A stretch of 64,000 nt of DNA from Symbiodinium natans (lineage: Eukaryota; Sar; Dinophyceae; Suessiales; Symbiodiniaceae): NCBI GenBank assembly GCA_905221605.1, contig CAJNDS010002311.1:27501-91500 (forward strand), in the 5' to 3' direction. Made by a program: the position numbers and the translations under genes. Positions within the stretch are counted from its first letter, which is position 1, and the number at the start of each line of letters is the position of its first letter. This document shows, piece after piece, positions 9,142-19,421 of this stretch. The notes under the pieces are model-generated. The model was not told the DNA's origin. It saw only the letters and a list, made by a program, of their open reading frames with translations, and did no database searches.

Positions 9142-9760
9142 TTCTTTCTTTGGGATTCTATTCCTTTACGGAAATAGGTCCCATGGTAATTTTGGGCCGG
9201 TATTCGGTTCGAACGAGGCTAATGGGGGCTCGGTTGGTTGCAAAACGACATTGTGGTGGACAATAACATTGTAGAGTCCTTAAGAGAGGGGGGTTCAAGA
9301 GATGTTACCTAAGATTCTGGGAATATTCCAAAAACTCACATTCCTATGTCGATCAACTGTGTGGGATCAACTTTGTTCTTTCAAAAAAACTACGTCCGGT
9401 GGCTGGGTGCGAAACGAAACCTCCCAAAGCTCGTGTAGCCCACAAGCACGCGCCCCCCCCAAGTGGCCTAGACCTTGAACCGAAACCACACCGTCACGCA
9501 TGCCATACTCTACAAATCCCACTCCCCACCCCCCCACCCCTTCCCCCACCAAACAAAAACTTCCACAAAAGTTGCCAAACCTCCCCTTAAGTCGTAAACC
9601 CAAGACCCGGAACCGAAAACCCTAAACCCTAAACCCTGAACCGCCGAAAACATGGAGATGACGTCTCGGAGGCCTTTTGGGTGTGCAGCTTCCTCTCCGC
9701 CGCCTGGACAAGAAGCCCGACCCCCTCTAGCATTTCGGGGCAAAAACCCCAAAGCCAAAA
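9142..9760. other. Unique segment with partial family E element
   Basis: AGTCCTTAAGAGAGGGGGGTTCAAG at 9274-9298 resembles the left half of family E (20065, 56483), but the right half is absent. The rest is C-rich and contains no recognised gene; proline-rich frames here follow from composition. Confidence 0.4.
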
Positions 9761-9912
9761 AATGCCCTTCCCCCCCTTCCCTCCCCCCCCCTTCCCCCCT
9801 TCCCCTCCCCTTCCCCCCTTCCCCTCCCCTTCCCCCCTTCCCCTCCCCTTCCCCCCTTCCCCCCCCCCCCCTTCCCCTCCCTTCCCCCCTTCCCCCGCCT
9901 CCCCCCCCCCGT
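9761..9912. repeat. Pyrimidine tract, CCCCTTCCCC units
   Basis: About 150 bp of nearly pure C/T, built from CTTCCCCC and CCCCTTCCCCTC units. A polypurine/polypyrimidine tract of this kind can form triplex DNA. Open frames in both directions are compositional. Confidence 0.9.
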
Positions 9913-10009
9913 CCCGCCCAAAAAAAATTCCTTCTCTCTATTGACAACATAAAAACCATAGGCCCTAAACCTGGAATCTCCCCTTCTGACTTCGCAAGTC
10001 TACGTTGTA

Positions 10010-10088
10010 TCCCCTACAAAGCCTATGACAATCCCCATGGCCCACCCTACTAACCCTACTTACGAAGTCAACAGGGCTTCCAAGTTGG
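10010..10088. mobile_element. Family M unit, partial
   Basis: CCCACCCTACTAACCCTACT, then TACGAAGTCAACAGGGCTTCCAAG, matches the right half of family M (complete copy at 52021-52187). Confidence 0.65.
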
Positions 10089-10980
10089 GTTTGGGGTTGT
10101 GAGTGCTTTTGAACTTTTAGGGCTTAGGAAGTAGGGCTCGAAGCTTTACAGGTTGGCCCTGAATAAGCCCTAAACCCTAAAACCAAAACCCTCCGGGCCT
10201 AAACCCTAAACCCTAAACCCGAAACCCTTGACCTTCAGCCCCCAGCCTTACTCCCCTTTTCAGGAGGTTTCAGACCCCAAGCAAGAAACCCGAGAACCTG
10301 GAACCTGAAAGCTCGGGCCTCGTAGTAGCGCAGAACCTGCCAGGGTTTAGGTTAGGGTTTAGGGCCTAAGGGTTGGGGGCATAGGGTTTAGGGTTTAGGG
10401 TTTAGGGTTTAGGGTTTAGGGTTTAGAGCTTTAGGGTGTAGGGCTGAGGGTTTAGGGCTTCGGGTTGAGGGTGTATTTTGGGGCCGAACACGGCACTGTA
10501 TACGAAGCTTCTGCAACCGAACGCCTTCCCGGCATACACCTAGGCTGGGCGCGGGGTGCGCTTAGGGTTTAGAGTTTCGAGTTTCGGTTTAGGGTCTAGG
10601 TGTAGGATCTCTCACACACACACACTCGGGCCTGGATAAGTGGTAAAACAAATAGACAAAGGGAAGAGGTGATAGCTCAGGCTACAAGTCTCTGACACGC
10701 TTCCCTGAAAAACCCGAGACCATGAGCCTTCTTACCGTGCGCCCTAAACCTCCGGTGTGCCCCTAAACCCTAGACCCTATATAAGCCCTAAAAACCCTAA
10801 ACCCTCAACCCTAAAAACCCCCCAAAAACACCAAATCAAAGCTTGAGGGCTTACCGGCCTGAATAGAGACGCTTCAAAGGATTGCAACGTTCTCTCCGAC
10901 CCCCTACTAAGCTGCAACCATGAGCAACCTAGGGCTTCAGGTATAAACCAGATTAGGGATCAGGGATTAGGGATCAGAGA
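10089..10980. other. Unique DNA with short telomeric patches
   Basis: CCCTAAA remnants near 10168-10230 and 10745-10810. A TTTAGGG block lies at about 10380-10430, and a CA microsatellite at 10613-10625. No gene recognised. Confidence 0.6.
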
Positions 10981-11039
10981 TTAGGGTTTAGGGTTTAGGG
11001 TGTAGGGTTTCGGGTTTAGGGTCCCGAAAACCCTTCTTG

Positions 11040-11114
11040 AAAGCTCTATTGTATTCCCCAGAACCCACCTTACTAACCCTACTTACTAAGTCAAAAGCAC
11101 TCCCAAGTAAGCTT
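11040..11114. mobile_element. Family M unit, partial
   Basis: CCCACCTTACTAACCCTACT and TACTAAGTCAAAAGCACTCC followed by CAAGTAAGC match the family M right end. A weak left arm (GAAAGCTCTATTG) lies near 11038. Confidence 0.7.
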
Positions 11115-11182
11115 TAAGAATTCAGGTCCAGGGTTTCGTTAGGGTTTCGGGTTTAGGGTGTAGAGGTTTAGTCTAAGGTTGG

Positions 11183-11310
11183 GATCATGGGCCCTTAGTA
11201 TGGCCCCTTACCCTTGTTTATAGGGATCCGAAGTATGCGCCCTTCTTATGCACAGTGTACATAAGGGTTACAATACCAAGAGATCCAATTTCAGGGCCCA
11301 TGCTTGAAAC
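11183..11310. mobile_element. Family L element, diverged
   Basis: GGATCATGGGCCCTTAGTAT at the left and CAGGGCCCATGCTTG at the right are inverted. The left end matches the better copy at 51248-51380 (CATGGTCGCTTAGTATGGGC). Confidence 0.6.
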
Positions 11311-12224
11311 TCTAGATCTAGGGACTTAAAGACTGCTTCGGGTTTAAGGTTTAAGGTTTAGGGCTTAGGGTTTGGGGTTAAGGGTTAAGGATTTCCGCAG
11401 CCCGCCCTGCGAAGCTGCATCGGACCTCCTCGTGCGCGCGCACGCCGTTCGTCGCCGACTTGCCGCGTATCCACAGGCCGCTGGTGCCTTGTGGAGTTTA
11501 CGGGTTTAGGGTTTAGGACTCAGGGTACAAAGTTTTAGGTGTATAGGGTGGGGGGCCTACAACAATTCAGCTTTCTATGGGTTCTTCTTTGGGGCTTTAC
11601 TTGGGAAAGATCTCCTGGAAACAAGAAACCAGTTCCAAACCAGGCACTAGCGATATCCGCGACGGAGGTCGCGAAGACCGGGAGTTACTCTCGGAACGGC
11701 GCACCAGGCAGGCTCTAAACGCTGTTAGGGTTTAGGGTTTAGGGCTTAGGGTTACGCTGGACCCTCCTCCCCTCCCGCGACATTCTAGACCCTATAAGCC
11801 CTTCGGAAACTGAATACGCCGGACGACTTTTGATGGTAGATAAACAAAGCCCGGTGCGACAATGCGGAGCATTTGATCGTCCCCATGCAACGGGACCATG
11901 ATTTAGAGAACTGCCCATGTCATTGTGAGGTTTAGGTTCAAGAAATTTGGGTTGTCCGGGTTCCAGAAACGAGAAGCAAGGGTTTGCAAGGGGCAAGCCA
12001 GAACGGGCCAAACCTGGCAGGCCTCAGTCTTAAACCCTAAACCCATCTAACCCCAAATCCCTAAACCCTAAGGCCCAAAACCCGAAATCCCTAAACCCCA
12101 ACACCCTAAACCGTAAACCCCTTGAGCCCCTAAACCCTCAACCCCCAGCCAGCCAGCCTGTCAGCCGGGACAGCGCTACCTCAGCTCACACGCTGCAGAT
12201 GCCAATCGCACGCGACGTCTAGTG
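11311..12224. other. Unique DNA with degenerate telomeric patches
   Basis: Patches near 11340-11395, 11500-11525, 11725-11752 and 12030-12140. A GC-rich piece at 11400-11495 and one at 11640-11720 look unlike their surroundings. Open frames on both strands at 11739-12011, none recognised. Confidence 0.5.
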
Positions 12225-12440
12225 CATGGTTGGGTTGGGACAGTATCAAATATTTCAATTTCAAACCCTAAGCCCTAAACCCTAAACCCTACACACTAAA
12301 CCCTAAACCCTAAACCCTAAACCCTAAACCCTAAACCCTAAACCCTAAACCCTAAACCCTAAACCCTAAACCCTAAACCCCATTCTGTTCCCCATTGGGT
12401 TTAAGTACCCTTGAAGATGTAAATTGTCACCCAACTATGA
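12225..12440. mobile_element. Family I element split by a telomeric block
   Basis: The left part starts CATGGTTGGG and continues into an A/T-rich stretch. The right part, ATTGGGTTTAAGTACCCTTG to GTCACCCAACTATGAC, matches 15362-15415 closely. Between them lies about 114 bp of CCCTAAA (12266-12379) absent from the 15.3 kb copy. Confidence 0.8.
12266..12379 (-). repeat. CCCTAAA block inside family I element
   Basis: About 15 units, nearly perfect. With the TTTAGGG block at 12497 it again makes an outward-facing pair around about 117 bp. Confidence 0.95.
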
Positions 12441-12496
12441 CAAAGATGTCGGTGCCCTCACTTCTGAGACAGCGCCCCAGCGATCCCCAGCCCCGG

Positions 12497-12588
12497 GGTT
12501 TAGGGTTTAGGGTTTAGGGTTTAGGGTTTAGGGTTTAGGGTTTAGGGTTTAGGGTTTAGGGTTTAGGGTTTAGGGTTAGGGTTTCGGG
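12497..12588 (+). repeat. TTTAGGG block
   Basis: About 13 units, perfect until a final six-base unit. Confidence 0.95.
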
Positions 12589-12919
12589 TTGAGGGTGTCT
12601 GGCCCCTCTGTCTAAACCCTGAACCCTAAACAGCACATGCAATGACCCTGTGTGGCCGGCATTCCAAACCAATCCTCCAGTCAGCATCTGGGAATGATGC
12701 TCTCAAGCTGGGTTGTTGTTAAGGAACCCTGGCCCTGAACCCCAAATTGGGGAACACCCTAAAGTGGGTTTCCATAAACCATGGAATGCTCATGCTTACA
12801 ATCTCCCCATGTTCTGGCAACTTAATAGCAACCAAGAACAAGAAGAAGGTCCGTGACTAGAGTACCTATGTTTTAACACGAAACCCTCACTCCTAAACTG
12901 TATCGAACCGACTTGTTTA
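12589..12919. other. Unique segment
   Basis: No telomeric array, gene or element recognised. Confidence 0.5.
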
Positions 12920-13180
12920 AACCCTAAACCTTAAACCCTAAACCCTAATAACCCTAAACCCTAACCCCTAAACCCTAAACCCCTCGTCTGAGGACCCACG
13001 CATAGCTCTGCCCAGCCTGTGGGCGGAGAAGGGGGTAGGGGGCCGTTTAGGGTTTTAGGTTTAGGGTTCAGGGTTTAGGGTTTAGGGCTAGGGTTTAGGG
13101 TTTAGGGTTTAGGGTTTAGGGTTTAGGGTTTAGGGTTTAGGGTTTAGGGTTTAGGGTTTAGGGTTTAGGGTTTAGGATTT
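12920..13180. repeat. CCCTAAA block, 65 bp unique, TTTAGGG block
   Basis: A degenerate CCCTAAA block (about 12918-12982), a 65 bp unique piece, then about 135 bp of TTTAGGG (13044-13180). Outward-facing polarity as at 4113-4475. Confidence 0.88.
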
Positions 13181-13299
13181 AGGTTTTTGTGGGGGCCTCT
13201 GGGCTGAAACAAACGCAAAGCTTGCTTTGGGTTGTCGAGTTGAGGGCTTAGGGTCGGGGGAGTCCAGGGCTTCGGCTTGCAGAGTCCTCTATGTCGGGG

Positions 13300-13382
13300 G
13301 GTTTAGGGTTTAGGGTTTAGGGTTTAGGGTTTAGGGTTTAGGGTTTAGGGTTTAGGGTTTAGGGCTTAGGGTTGAGGGTTAC
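13300..13382 (+). repeat. TTTAGGG block
   Basis: About 11 units, perfect for most of the length. Confidence 0.95.
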
Positions 13383-13519
13383 CAGAAACCCCAAGCCCTA
13401 AACGCGCAGGAGGAAGGGCTTCAGGTTCAGAAATAACACGCCGATTCTTTTTCTTCAACTAAGACGACTCAAGAGTCCCCAGAACCCTACAATGGAAACC
13501 TATTTGATTGGAATGAAAT

Positions 13520-13670
13520 AGTAATACTACGACTAATAAATAGTAATCATAGTAGGAATCATAAAAACAATAATAATAACAATAACAACAGTAATAATAA
13601 CAGTATTAACGACGATAACAATACGAATAGAAAATGTAATGATAACCATAACAGTAGTGACAACAAAAGG
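13520..13670. repeat. AT-rich imperfect trinucleotide tract
   Basis: Loose (ATA/AAC/AAT) repeats such as AATAATAATAACAATAACAA, far more AT-rich than the surroundings. The antisense frame of I/V codons here is a product of the repeat. Confidence 0.8.
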
Positions 13671-13739
13671 GATGATTTTGCTAGTTGCGTAGGCTCTTGT
13701 ACTAACCAACAAGCCTGGCCCGCCAAGGGCAACACCGCA

Positions 13740-14399
13740 CACCCGTTCAGGGCTTAGGATTCAGGGTTCAGGGTTTAGGGTTTGGGGTTTATCATTTAGG
13801 GTCTAGGGTGCGTGCCTCAAAGGCATCGTCCATCTGCAACTCTGCGCGGGTCAGGGTCATGCCCTGCGCCTTGTGACAAGGCAGTTTGAGGGTTGAAGCC
13901 CTAAAGCCTAAACCCTAAACCGGAAACCTTGAATCCGAAACCCTAAACCCTAAACCCCTAAACCCTACACTGCCAAGCCGATAGGTGCAGATTCAGGGAC
14001 CAATCAGTTCAGCCACGCCTCCACTGCAGGTAGCCAGTTTCTTCAACACTCCTTCGGCCCTAAGCCTAGACCCCCGAAGGCCTCCCCAACCCTAACCCTA
14101 AACCCTTAACCCTAAACCCTAAACCCTTAACCATAAATCCTTAAGCCTAGACCCCCAAAGCCTAATCCCTTCCAAACCCTAAAGCCCCCAACCTGACGCT
14201 AATTTTAGCGTAGGGACGAGACGCCCAAGTTTGGGGCATACAGTGCTTCCTGGCTTAGGTTTTAGGGTTAGCCCTTAATTGCTGGAACCTTTATTCGCTC
14301 GCCCAATCCTCCTAATCCCTAAACCCTGCGTCCTAAACCCTACATTTTCGCACTCGAGCCCCGCAACCCCCAACCCTCAACACTGAACCCTAAACTCCC
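13740..14399. other. Unique DNA with short CCCTAAA patches
   Basis: Patches near 13905-13970, 14085-14170 and 14310-14345; the middle one alternates CCCTAAA, CCCTTAA and CCATAAA. No gene. Confidence 0.55.
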
Positions 14400-14480
14400 T
14401 GAAGCCTAAACCCTAAACTCCCTGAAGCCTAAACCCTAAACCCTAAACCCTAAACCCTAAACCCAAAACCCGAAACCCCA
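14400..14480 (-). repeat. CCCTAAA block with CCTGAAG interruptions
   Basis: The phrase CTAAACTCCCTGAAGC occurs twice at its left end (14391 and 14413), a small tandem duplication within the block. Confidence 0.9.
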
Positions 14481-14554
14481 ACGGCCTTGTGCACTGTCAG
14501 CGCCCAGCCCAGCTTGAGAGGCACTTGAAACCTGGAGGGCTTGCGGAGATTAGA

Positions 14555-14770
14555 GTTTAGGAAGATTAGGGCTTTAGGGTTTAGAGTTTAGGGCTTAGGG
14601 TTTAGGGAGTTCGGGTTCAGGGAGTTTAGGGTTTAGGGAGTGTAGGGTTTAGGGAGTTTAGGGTTTACTGAGTTTAGGGTCTACGGAGCTTAGGGTTTAG
14701 GGAGTTCAGGGAGTTTCGGGAGTTCAGGGTTGAGGGACTTCAGGGAGTTTCGGGTTTAGGGTTTGGGGGC
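14555..14770 (+). repeat. Degenerate array with GGGAGTTTAGGGTTTA compound unit
   Basis: A higher-order unit of about 15-16 bp (GGAGTTTAGGGTTTA and variants) recurs about ten times. This derived minisatellite is built from a mutated telomeric dimer. Confidence 0.85.
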
Positions 14771-15325
14771 CCACAGTTCCCACCTGTGGTGACTTTAAGC
14801 CCGAACCTCCAAGTTTACAGGGTTGAGAGTTTAGCGCTCTCGGGTGGTAGGGCTTAAGAAGGCTTGGGGTTTAGGGTTGAGGGTTTAGGGTTTAGCACAC
14901 CCTAGACACCCGCCTGGACAATGTGTTGCGACCGGCACCCATCGTGAACTTGTGCACGCCAATGCCTCCAGCAGAGGACCAAAGCCGAAAACCCGAAGCT
15001 TCAAAACTCCACCTTCGCGGGTTTAGGGTTCAGGCTTAGGGGCTCTACCAGCGAGAAGCCGAAACTTGTAACCCCTGAACTAGGTACACCCTTCAATGCC
15101 TCAACAATACCCCAACTCTCCTCGTGCCGTATAAACTTCTCATGCAGCAATGTCGGGAATGTGGACAACTACCTCAGACTGGTAGGGTCTGAACACTCAA
15201 CCCTAGAAATCTACACCCGAAGCCCTAAGAGTCTGAACCCCAAGCCTTAAAAGTCTGAACCCTCAGATGCCCTAAGCTCTAAACCCGACACCCTTAAATC
15301 GGAACCCTACACCCTAAACTAGTTC
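14771..15325. other. Unique segment
   Basis: Only short telomeric remnants. Phrases AGTCTGAACCC recur at 15229, 15254 and 15422. No gene recognised. Confidence 0.5.
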
Positions 15326-15415
15326 ATGGTTGGGATAAGAATAAAAATTTAAGTTTATATTCCTTATTGGGTTTAAGTACCCTTGAAAATGTAAAAATGG
15401 TACCCAACTATGACA
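15326..15415. mobile_element. Family I element, uninterrupted copy
   Basis: TCATGGTTGGGATAAGAATA at the left and GGTACCCAACTATGAC at the right are inverted ends. Defines the family and shows that the copy at 12225 is interrupted. Confidence 0.75.
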
Positions 15416-15532
15416 CAGTAAAGTCTGAACCCTGCAAGTCTGAACACACGACGCCCTACACCCTAACCGCCAAGAACTTCGGTTGTGGGCCGCGGATCGA
15501 GGGGCCGAGTCTGATGATCGGGACGGCGGATT

Positions 15533-15602
15533 TAGGGTTTAGAGTTTAGGGTTTAGGGTTTAGGGTAGGGTTTAGGGTTTAGGGTTTAGGGTTTAGGGTA
15601 CG
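15533..15602 (+). repeat. TTTAGGG block
   Basis: About ten units with one truncated unit. Confidence 0.93.
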
Positions 15603-15711
15603 GCTTCAGGCTTATCACGATAGAGTTGAGGCTTCGAGTTTACGGTTTAGAGGGGAGGCGTTGACTTGATTGAGTGGATTAGGGGTGCTTAGCCAACTCT
15701 TAACCTGAACC

Positions 15712-15838
15712 ACTTGGTAGCCCAGTAACCATATTATAACAGGCCACCCTTTTTTGGGAATAGCTACTGTAGAAGGGGACCCAGAACCAAAAACCTAAAC
15801 CCGAAACCCTAAAGGGTAAGGGGTGCCACTGGGCTATC
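15712..15838. mobile_element. Family C element
   Basis: Left end ACTTGGTAGCCCAGTAACCA; right end CCACTGGGCTATCC is its inverted match. Internal CCCTTTTTTGGG and GAACCAAAAA motifs are shared with six other copies. A short CTAAACCCGAAACCCTAAA insertion lies near the right end. Confidence 0.85.
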
Positions 15839-16380
15839 CTAAATGGTGGACTGAATTTGGCCGGGGTGCACGCTGACGTCCCATTGTCGAAGCGAACAAC
15901 TGGCTTCCCGTCTTGAAAAGCCTGCACACTCGGCAACAAGTCTGCCAGCTCTGGTTAGGTCTATGGCTCAGGAAACCCTAAACCTTAAACCCATCAACCC
16001 AATTGACATTGTGGGAAACAAAAACGTAAATCATATTCTGAAAGTCCTCGAAGAATATAATCCAATTTTGGATCCCAAATGGCATGCAATCGGTTTGACG
16101 TCTGGCAAAAGGCAGCCTCTTCCTATTGTCAATTCTTTCTTTTTCCGAGCAGTGTTGATTGGCAAGTTGTGTTAAGTATTGCAACTTCTTAAACCAAATT
16201 TTCTGCTTGGGCATGCAACTGCTGAGTACTACTGTGACATGTGTGACGAGAGTTTTGGTACCCAAGCCTCGCAAAAGGGGGATTAGATGTGGCTCGACCC
16301 CCTACGTAGGTATGAGTAGGGCTATAAGGGCCCTAGAGGGGGTTGGAGGTCTTCCTATTTGGGTAATCATTCCCTAAACG
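15839..16380. other. Unique segment, AT-richer than average
   Basis: Frames at 15963-16175 (+) and 15978-16274 (-) overlap and neither resembles a known protein. 16300-16375 (GAGTAGGGCTATAAGGGCCC) resembles one arm of family F. Confidence 0.4.
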
Positions 16381-16439
16381 CTAAACTCTGAACCCTGAGC
16401 CCTAAACCCTGAGAGAGGAATGGTCCCGGTTCAGCGTGT

Positions 16440-16560
16440 TTGGCGTGTCGGGGTTTGTCCGGCCCGCCCCTCCACTCCCCCACCCACCCTCCCCCCTCCC
16501 TCCCCCGCCTCCCCCTCCCCCCTATACCTATGCAGTGTAGCCTATACTTCTAAAAACTCC
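16440..16560. repeat. C-rich tract
   Basis: CCCTCCCCC-type pyrimidine tract at about 16465-16530, then a short unique piece. Confidence 0.7.
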
Positions 16561-16655
16561 TATTGAGGTATATGAACCCTAAACCCTAAACCCGAAACCC
16601 GAAGCCCGAAATCCCCCAAAACCCCACAAAGATAAAGACCGAGACCCTGAGCGGC

Positions 16656-16858
16656 GCCTCCACCATCCCGCGGCTGCCGTTGACCCCTAAACCCTGAACC
16701 CTAACCCCAAACCCAAAACCCCTAAACCCTAAATAGGGTGTATAAATCCCCAAAGCCCCTCTACCCCTAAATAAACCCTAAACCCTAAATCCCCAAAACC
16801 CCTTTGAAAATCCTAAGCCCTGAACCCAGCCTCCACCATCCCGCGGCTGCCATTGACC
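16656..16858 (-). repeat. CCCTAAA-like block flanked by 30 bp direct repeats
   Basis: GCCTCCACCATCCCGCGGCT plus the following ten bases occurs at 16656-16685 and 16829-16858 with one mismatch. The 143 bp between is degenerate CCCTAAA/CCCCAAA sequence. The flank is GC-rich and clearly not telomeric. Confidence 0.92.
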
Positions 16859-16909
16859 AGACCCAAGGTGGGCTCATTCTTCAGGTGCAGCACCTGAATG
16901 GTGCGTTGG

Positions 16910-17117
16910 TAGGGTTTAGGGTTTAGGGTTTAGGGTTTAGGGTTTAGGGTTTAGGGTTTAGGGTTTAGGGTTTAGGGTTTAGGGTTTAGGGTTTAGGGTT
17001 TAGGTTTAGGGTTTAGGGTTTAGGGTTTAGGGTTTAGGGTTTAGGGTTTAGGGTTTAGGGTTTAGGGTTTAGGGTTTAGGGTTTAGGGTTTAGGGTTTAG
17101 GGTTTAGGGTTTAGGGT
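16910..17117 (+). repeat. Long perfect TTTAGGG block
   Basis: About 29 units with a single six-base unit near 17001. The longest near-perfect canonical block in the window. Confidence 0.97.
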
Positions 17118-17370
17118 ATCGGGTTTGGGGTTTAGGGGTTTAGGGGTTTAGGGGTTTAGGGGTTTAGGGGTTTAGGGGTTTAGGGGTTTAGGGGTTTAGG
17201 GGTTTAGGGGTTTAGGGGTTTAGGGGTTTAGGGGTTTAGGGGTTTAGGGGTTTAGGGGTTTAGGTGCTTAGGCGCTTAGGTTTGGAGGGTTTGGAGGGTT
17301 TAGGGGGTTTAGGGGGTTTAGGGGGTTTGGGGGGTTTGGGGGGTTTAGGGGGTTTAGGGGTTAGGGTAGA
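17118..17370 (+). repeat. TTTAGGGG array continuing the canonical block
   Basis: Switches abruptly from 7-mer to 8-mer TTTAGGGG (about 18 units), then to TTTAGGGGG/TTTGGAGGG. A glycine/leucine-rich frame running out of it is compositional. Confidence 0.93.
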
Positions 17371-17524
17371 TCGTTTTGGATTTGGGGCTCGTAGGGTTTC
17401 GGGCTTCTGGGCTTCGGGGCTTGCAGAGTTCCGCGCTTGGGGCAGTTCAGGGGACGTTGGGGCTTTAGTTTTTTTGGGGGTTCCGGGGTTCAGGATGCGA
17501 GGCGAGTTGGGGTGACAGGGGAAC

Positions 17525-17750
17525 TTGGGATGTTTCCCCTTAGACTAACAGTCCTTAATCGGGGTTATAGTCTACTACTTGCTGAAGAACCCCCCAAAAA
17601 GATAAGACAATAACCCCCCAAAAAATTAAAAATATGTGCTTCCTTGAAAGGGCAATATAGGGACAATGATAAAAATCTTTTTTGGGGGGTTCTTCAGCTA
17701 ATAGGGGACTATGATCGATATTAAGGTTAGTATAATCGGGAACATCCCAA
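17525..17750. mobile_element. Family B MITE nested in a family A MITE
   Basis: Family A ends TTGGGATGTTTCCCCTTAGA and TATAATCGGGAACATCCCAA are both present. At 17572-17705 a family B copy (CTACTACTTGCTGAAGAACC ... GGTTCTTCAGCTAATAG) sits inside. A second independent B-in-A nesting. Confidence 0.88.
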
Positions 17751-18085
17751 GCGTGAACATTGTTAGGGGGTAGAGTGGCTTTCCAGTTCTTTAGGGTTAG
17801 GGTTTAGGGTTTATGGGCTGGGATCAGTGGGAGTTGCCCACAAGGCTCGTTTTTACTTTGCCCACCATACGCACCAAACCCTGAAACCCAAAGCGCCCCC
17901 ACAAGCCACAAACAGGAACATGAAAACACCTAATTCACAACCTTGGCTGCACGTTGATCTGAAACCAGAAAACCCTTAAACCCAAAGCCCCTCAACTCCT
18001 AAAGCTCCAAGCTCCTAAAGCCTCAGAGTCCCCAAATGTTCTAAAGCAGGCCAAACTCCTAAAGACTGTAGAGACCTCGGCCCTA
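17751..18085. other. Unique segment
   Basis: No telomeric array. CTCCTAAAG phrases recur at 17996-18063. No gene. Confidence 0.5.
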
Positions 18086-18180
18086 AAGCCCTAAACCTAA
18101 CCCTAAACCCTAAACCCTAAACCCTTGAACCCTAAGCCCTAAACCCCAACACCCTAAACCCCAAAACCCCAAAACCCTGC
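18086..18180 (-). repeat. Degenerate CCCTAAA block
   Basis: CCCTAAA with CCCTAAG and CCCCAAA variants. Confidence 0.88.
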
Positions 18181-18254
18181 GCTCAGACCCTGAAATGAAG
18201 ATGGCGCGCGCCTGCGCGCCAACCTTGAGCTGAACTTCACTGGGGACCTGTTCA

Positions 18255-18452
18255 GTTTAGGGTTTCGGGTTTAGGGTTTGGGGTTTAGGGTTTAGGGTTT
18301 AGGGCTTAGGGTTTAGGGTTTAGGGTTTAGGGTTTAGGGCTCAGGGCTTAGGGTTTAGGGGTTTAGGGGTTTAAGGGTTAGGGGTTTAAGGGTTAGGGGT
18401 TTAGGGCTTAGGGCTTAGGGGTTAGGGCTTAGGGTTTTAGGGTTTTAGGGTG
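18255..18452 (+). repeat. TTTAGGG/TTAGGGG block
   Basis: Canonical units at the left grading to TTTAGGGG, CTTAGGG and TTTTAGGG at the right. Confidence 0.92.
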
Positions 18453-18710
18453 CTCGCGGCTTATAGGGTTTTTGCACCAGCCCACCCGTAGGAACTTGGG
18501 TGAGCGGTCTGGGCAAACCCCATGCGTGACAACCCCCAACCCTAAAGCCTAAACCCTGAACTACACCCCAAACCCTAAACCCTAGCCGTAAACCCCAAAC
18601 CCTCGACTGCTTTGGGTTTTTGGTAGGGGTGCAGTCGACGGGCCGAGGGTCTCAGATTTGTGGGAGTAGGCTCGCAGCTACTCCTCCTTCGTAAGAGTCC
18701 TTACAGAAAA

Positions 18711-18862
18711 AACTCGAGCCAAGAAGAACCTAGGTATAAGGGAGCCTAAACCTTAAAAAAAGGGAATAAAGGCTGACTCCGGGGAAGTAGACCCAGTAGT
18801 ATAAGGGGACCTAGGCCTTAACAAAAGGGAATAAGGGCCTACTCCGGGCCCAAGAAAACCGA
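18711..18862. mobile_element. Family G element, tandemly duplicated right half
   Basis: AAGGGAATAAAGGCTGACTC and AAGGGAATAAGGGCCTACTC, each preceded by TATAAGGG...CCTAGG-like sequence, occur at about 18760 and 18824. It ends in CCGGGCCC like other family G copies. Confidence 0.6.
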
Positions 18863-18863
18863 G

Positions 18864-18973
18864 ACTTGGTAGCCCAGTAGCCATGTTAGACTAAGGACAC
18901 CCTTTCTTGGGTTGGTTACTTTTTTATGGGAACCCATAACCAAAAAAGTAAAGGGTACCACTGAGCTACCAAG
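18864..18973. mobile_element. Family C element, compact copy
   Basis: CTTGGTAGCCCAGTAGCCAT and ACCACTGAGCTACCAAG form the terminal inverted repeats of a 110 bp fold-back. Abuts the family G element on its left. Confidence 0.9.
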
Positions 18974-19310
18974 GAGAAAAGAAGACGGAGACATCCGAAC
19001 ATCCTAACCCTAACCCTAAACCCGCCCAAACACCTCTCTTCCGGGATCTTGGGGGGATGCCGGGATCTGCAGGCAAAGAGGGTCTCATTTGAAGTTTCGG
19101 GTCCGTAGTGATTCGGGACAGGGATCTTTGGGGAAGGAGGGGGGTGGGTGGGGGCTAAACCCGAAACCGAAGATTTCGGGGGTTTGAGGGTCTCGGGGTT
19201 TGCGGAGAAATCGTCTAGACTGCGAAGCTCCCAGCCTCAACCCGACCAACAGAAATCCTGTCCACCCGCATAACCCTTTCCACAAGCCAATTCCTGATTT
19301 TATTGAGGAC

Positions 19311-19421
19311 ATATGGGTGGTTGTCAAAATTAGGGTCCACTTTTGGATCCCTATTGTAATACGGCACCTAGTATTTAGGGTACCCCAAAAAGGGACCATA
19401 ATTGTGACAACCACCCCATAT
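19311..19421. mobile_element. Family H element
   Basis: ATATGGGTGGTTGTCAAAAT and ATTGTGACAACCACCCCATAT are terminal inverted repeats; pairing extends about 28 bp with few mismatches. The 111 bp element has no coding capacity. Single copy here. Confidence 0.85.

Noticed and set aside
9652-10053. 133-codon proline-rich frame and its 149-codon glycine-rich antisense
   Set aside because: Both arise from a C/T-rich tract of CCCCTTCCCC units and have no protein-like composition outside it.
13533-13742. Membrane-protein-like frame rich in I and V
   Set aside because: Produced by an AT-rich imperfect trinucleotide tract read in antisense.
17264-17515. Glycine/leucine-rich open frame
   Set aside because: It is a translation of TTTAGGGGG-type repeats. 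Many other short frames in the window (for example 25197-25514, 43498-43809) are likewise repeat translations, recognisable by N-P-K-P or G-F-R-V runs.
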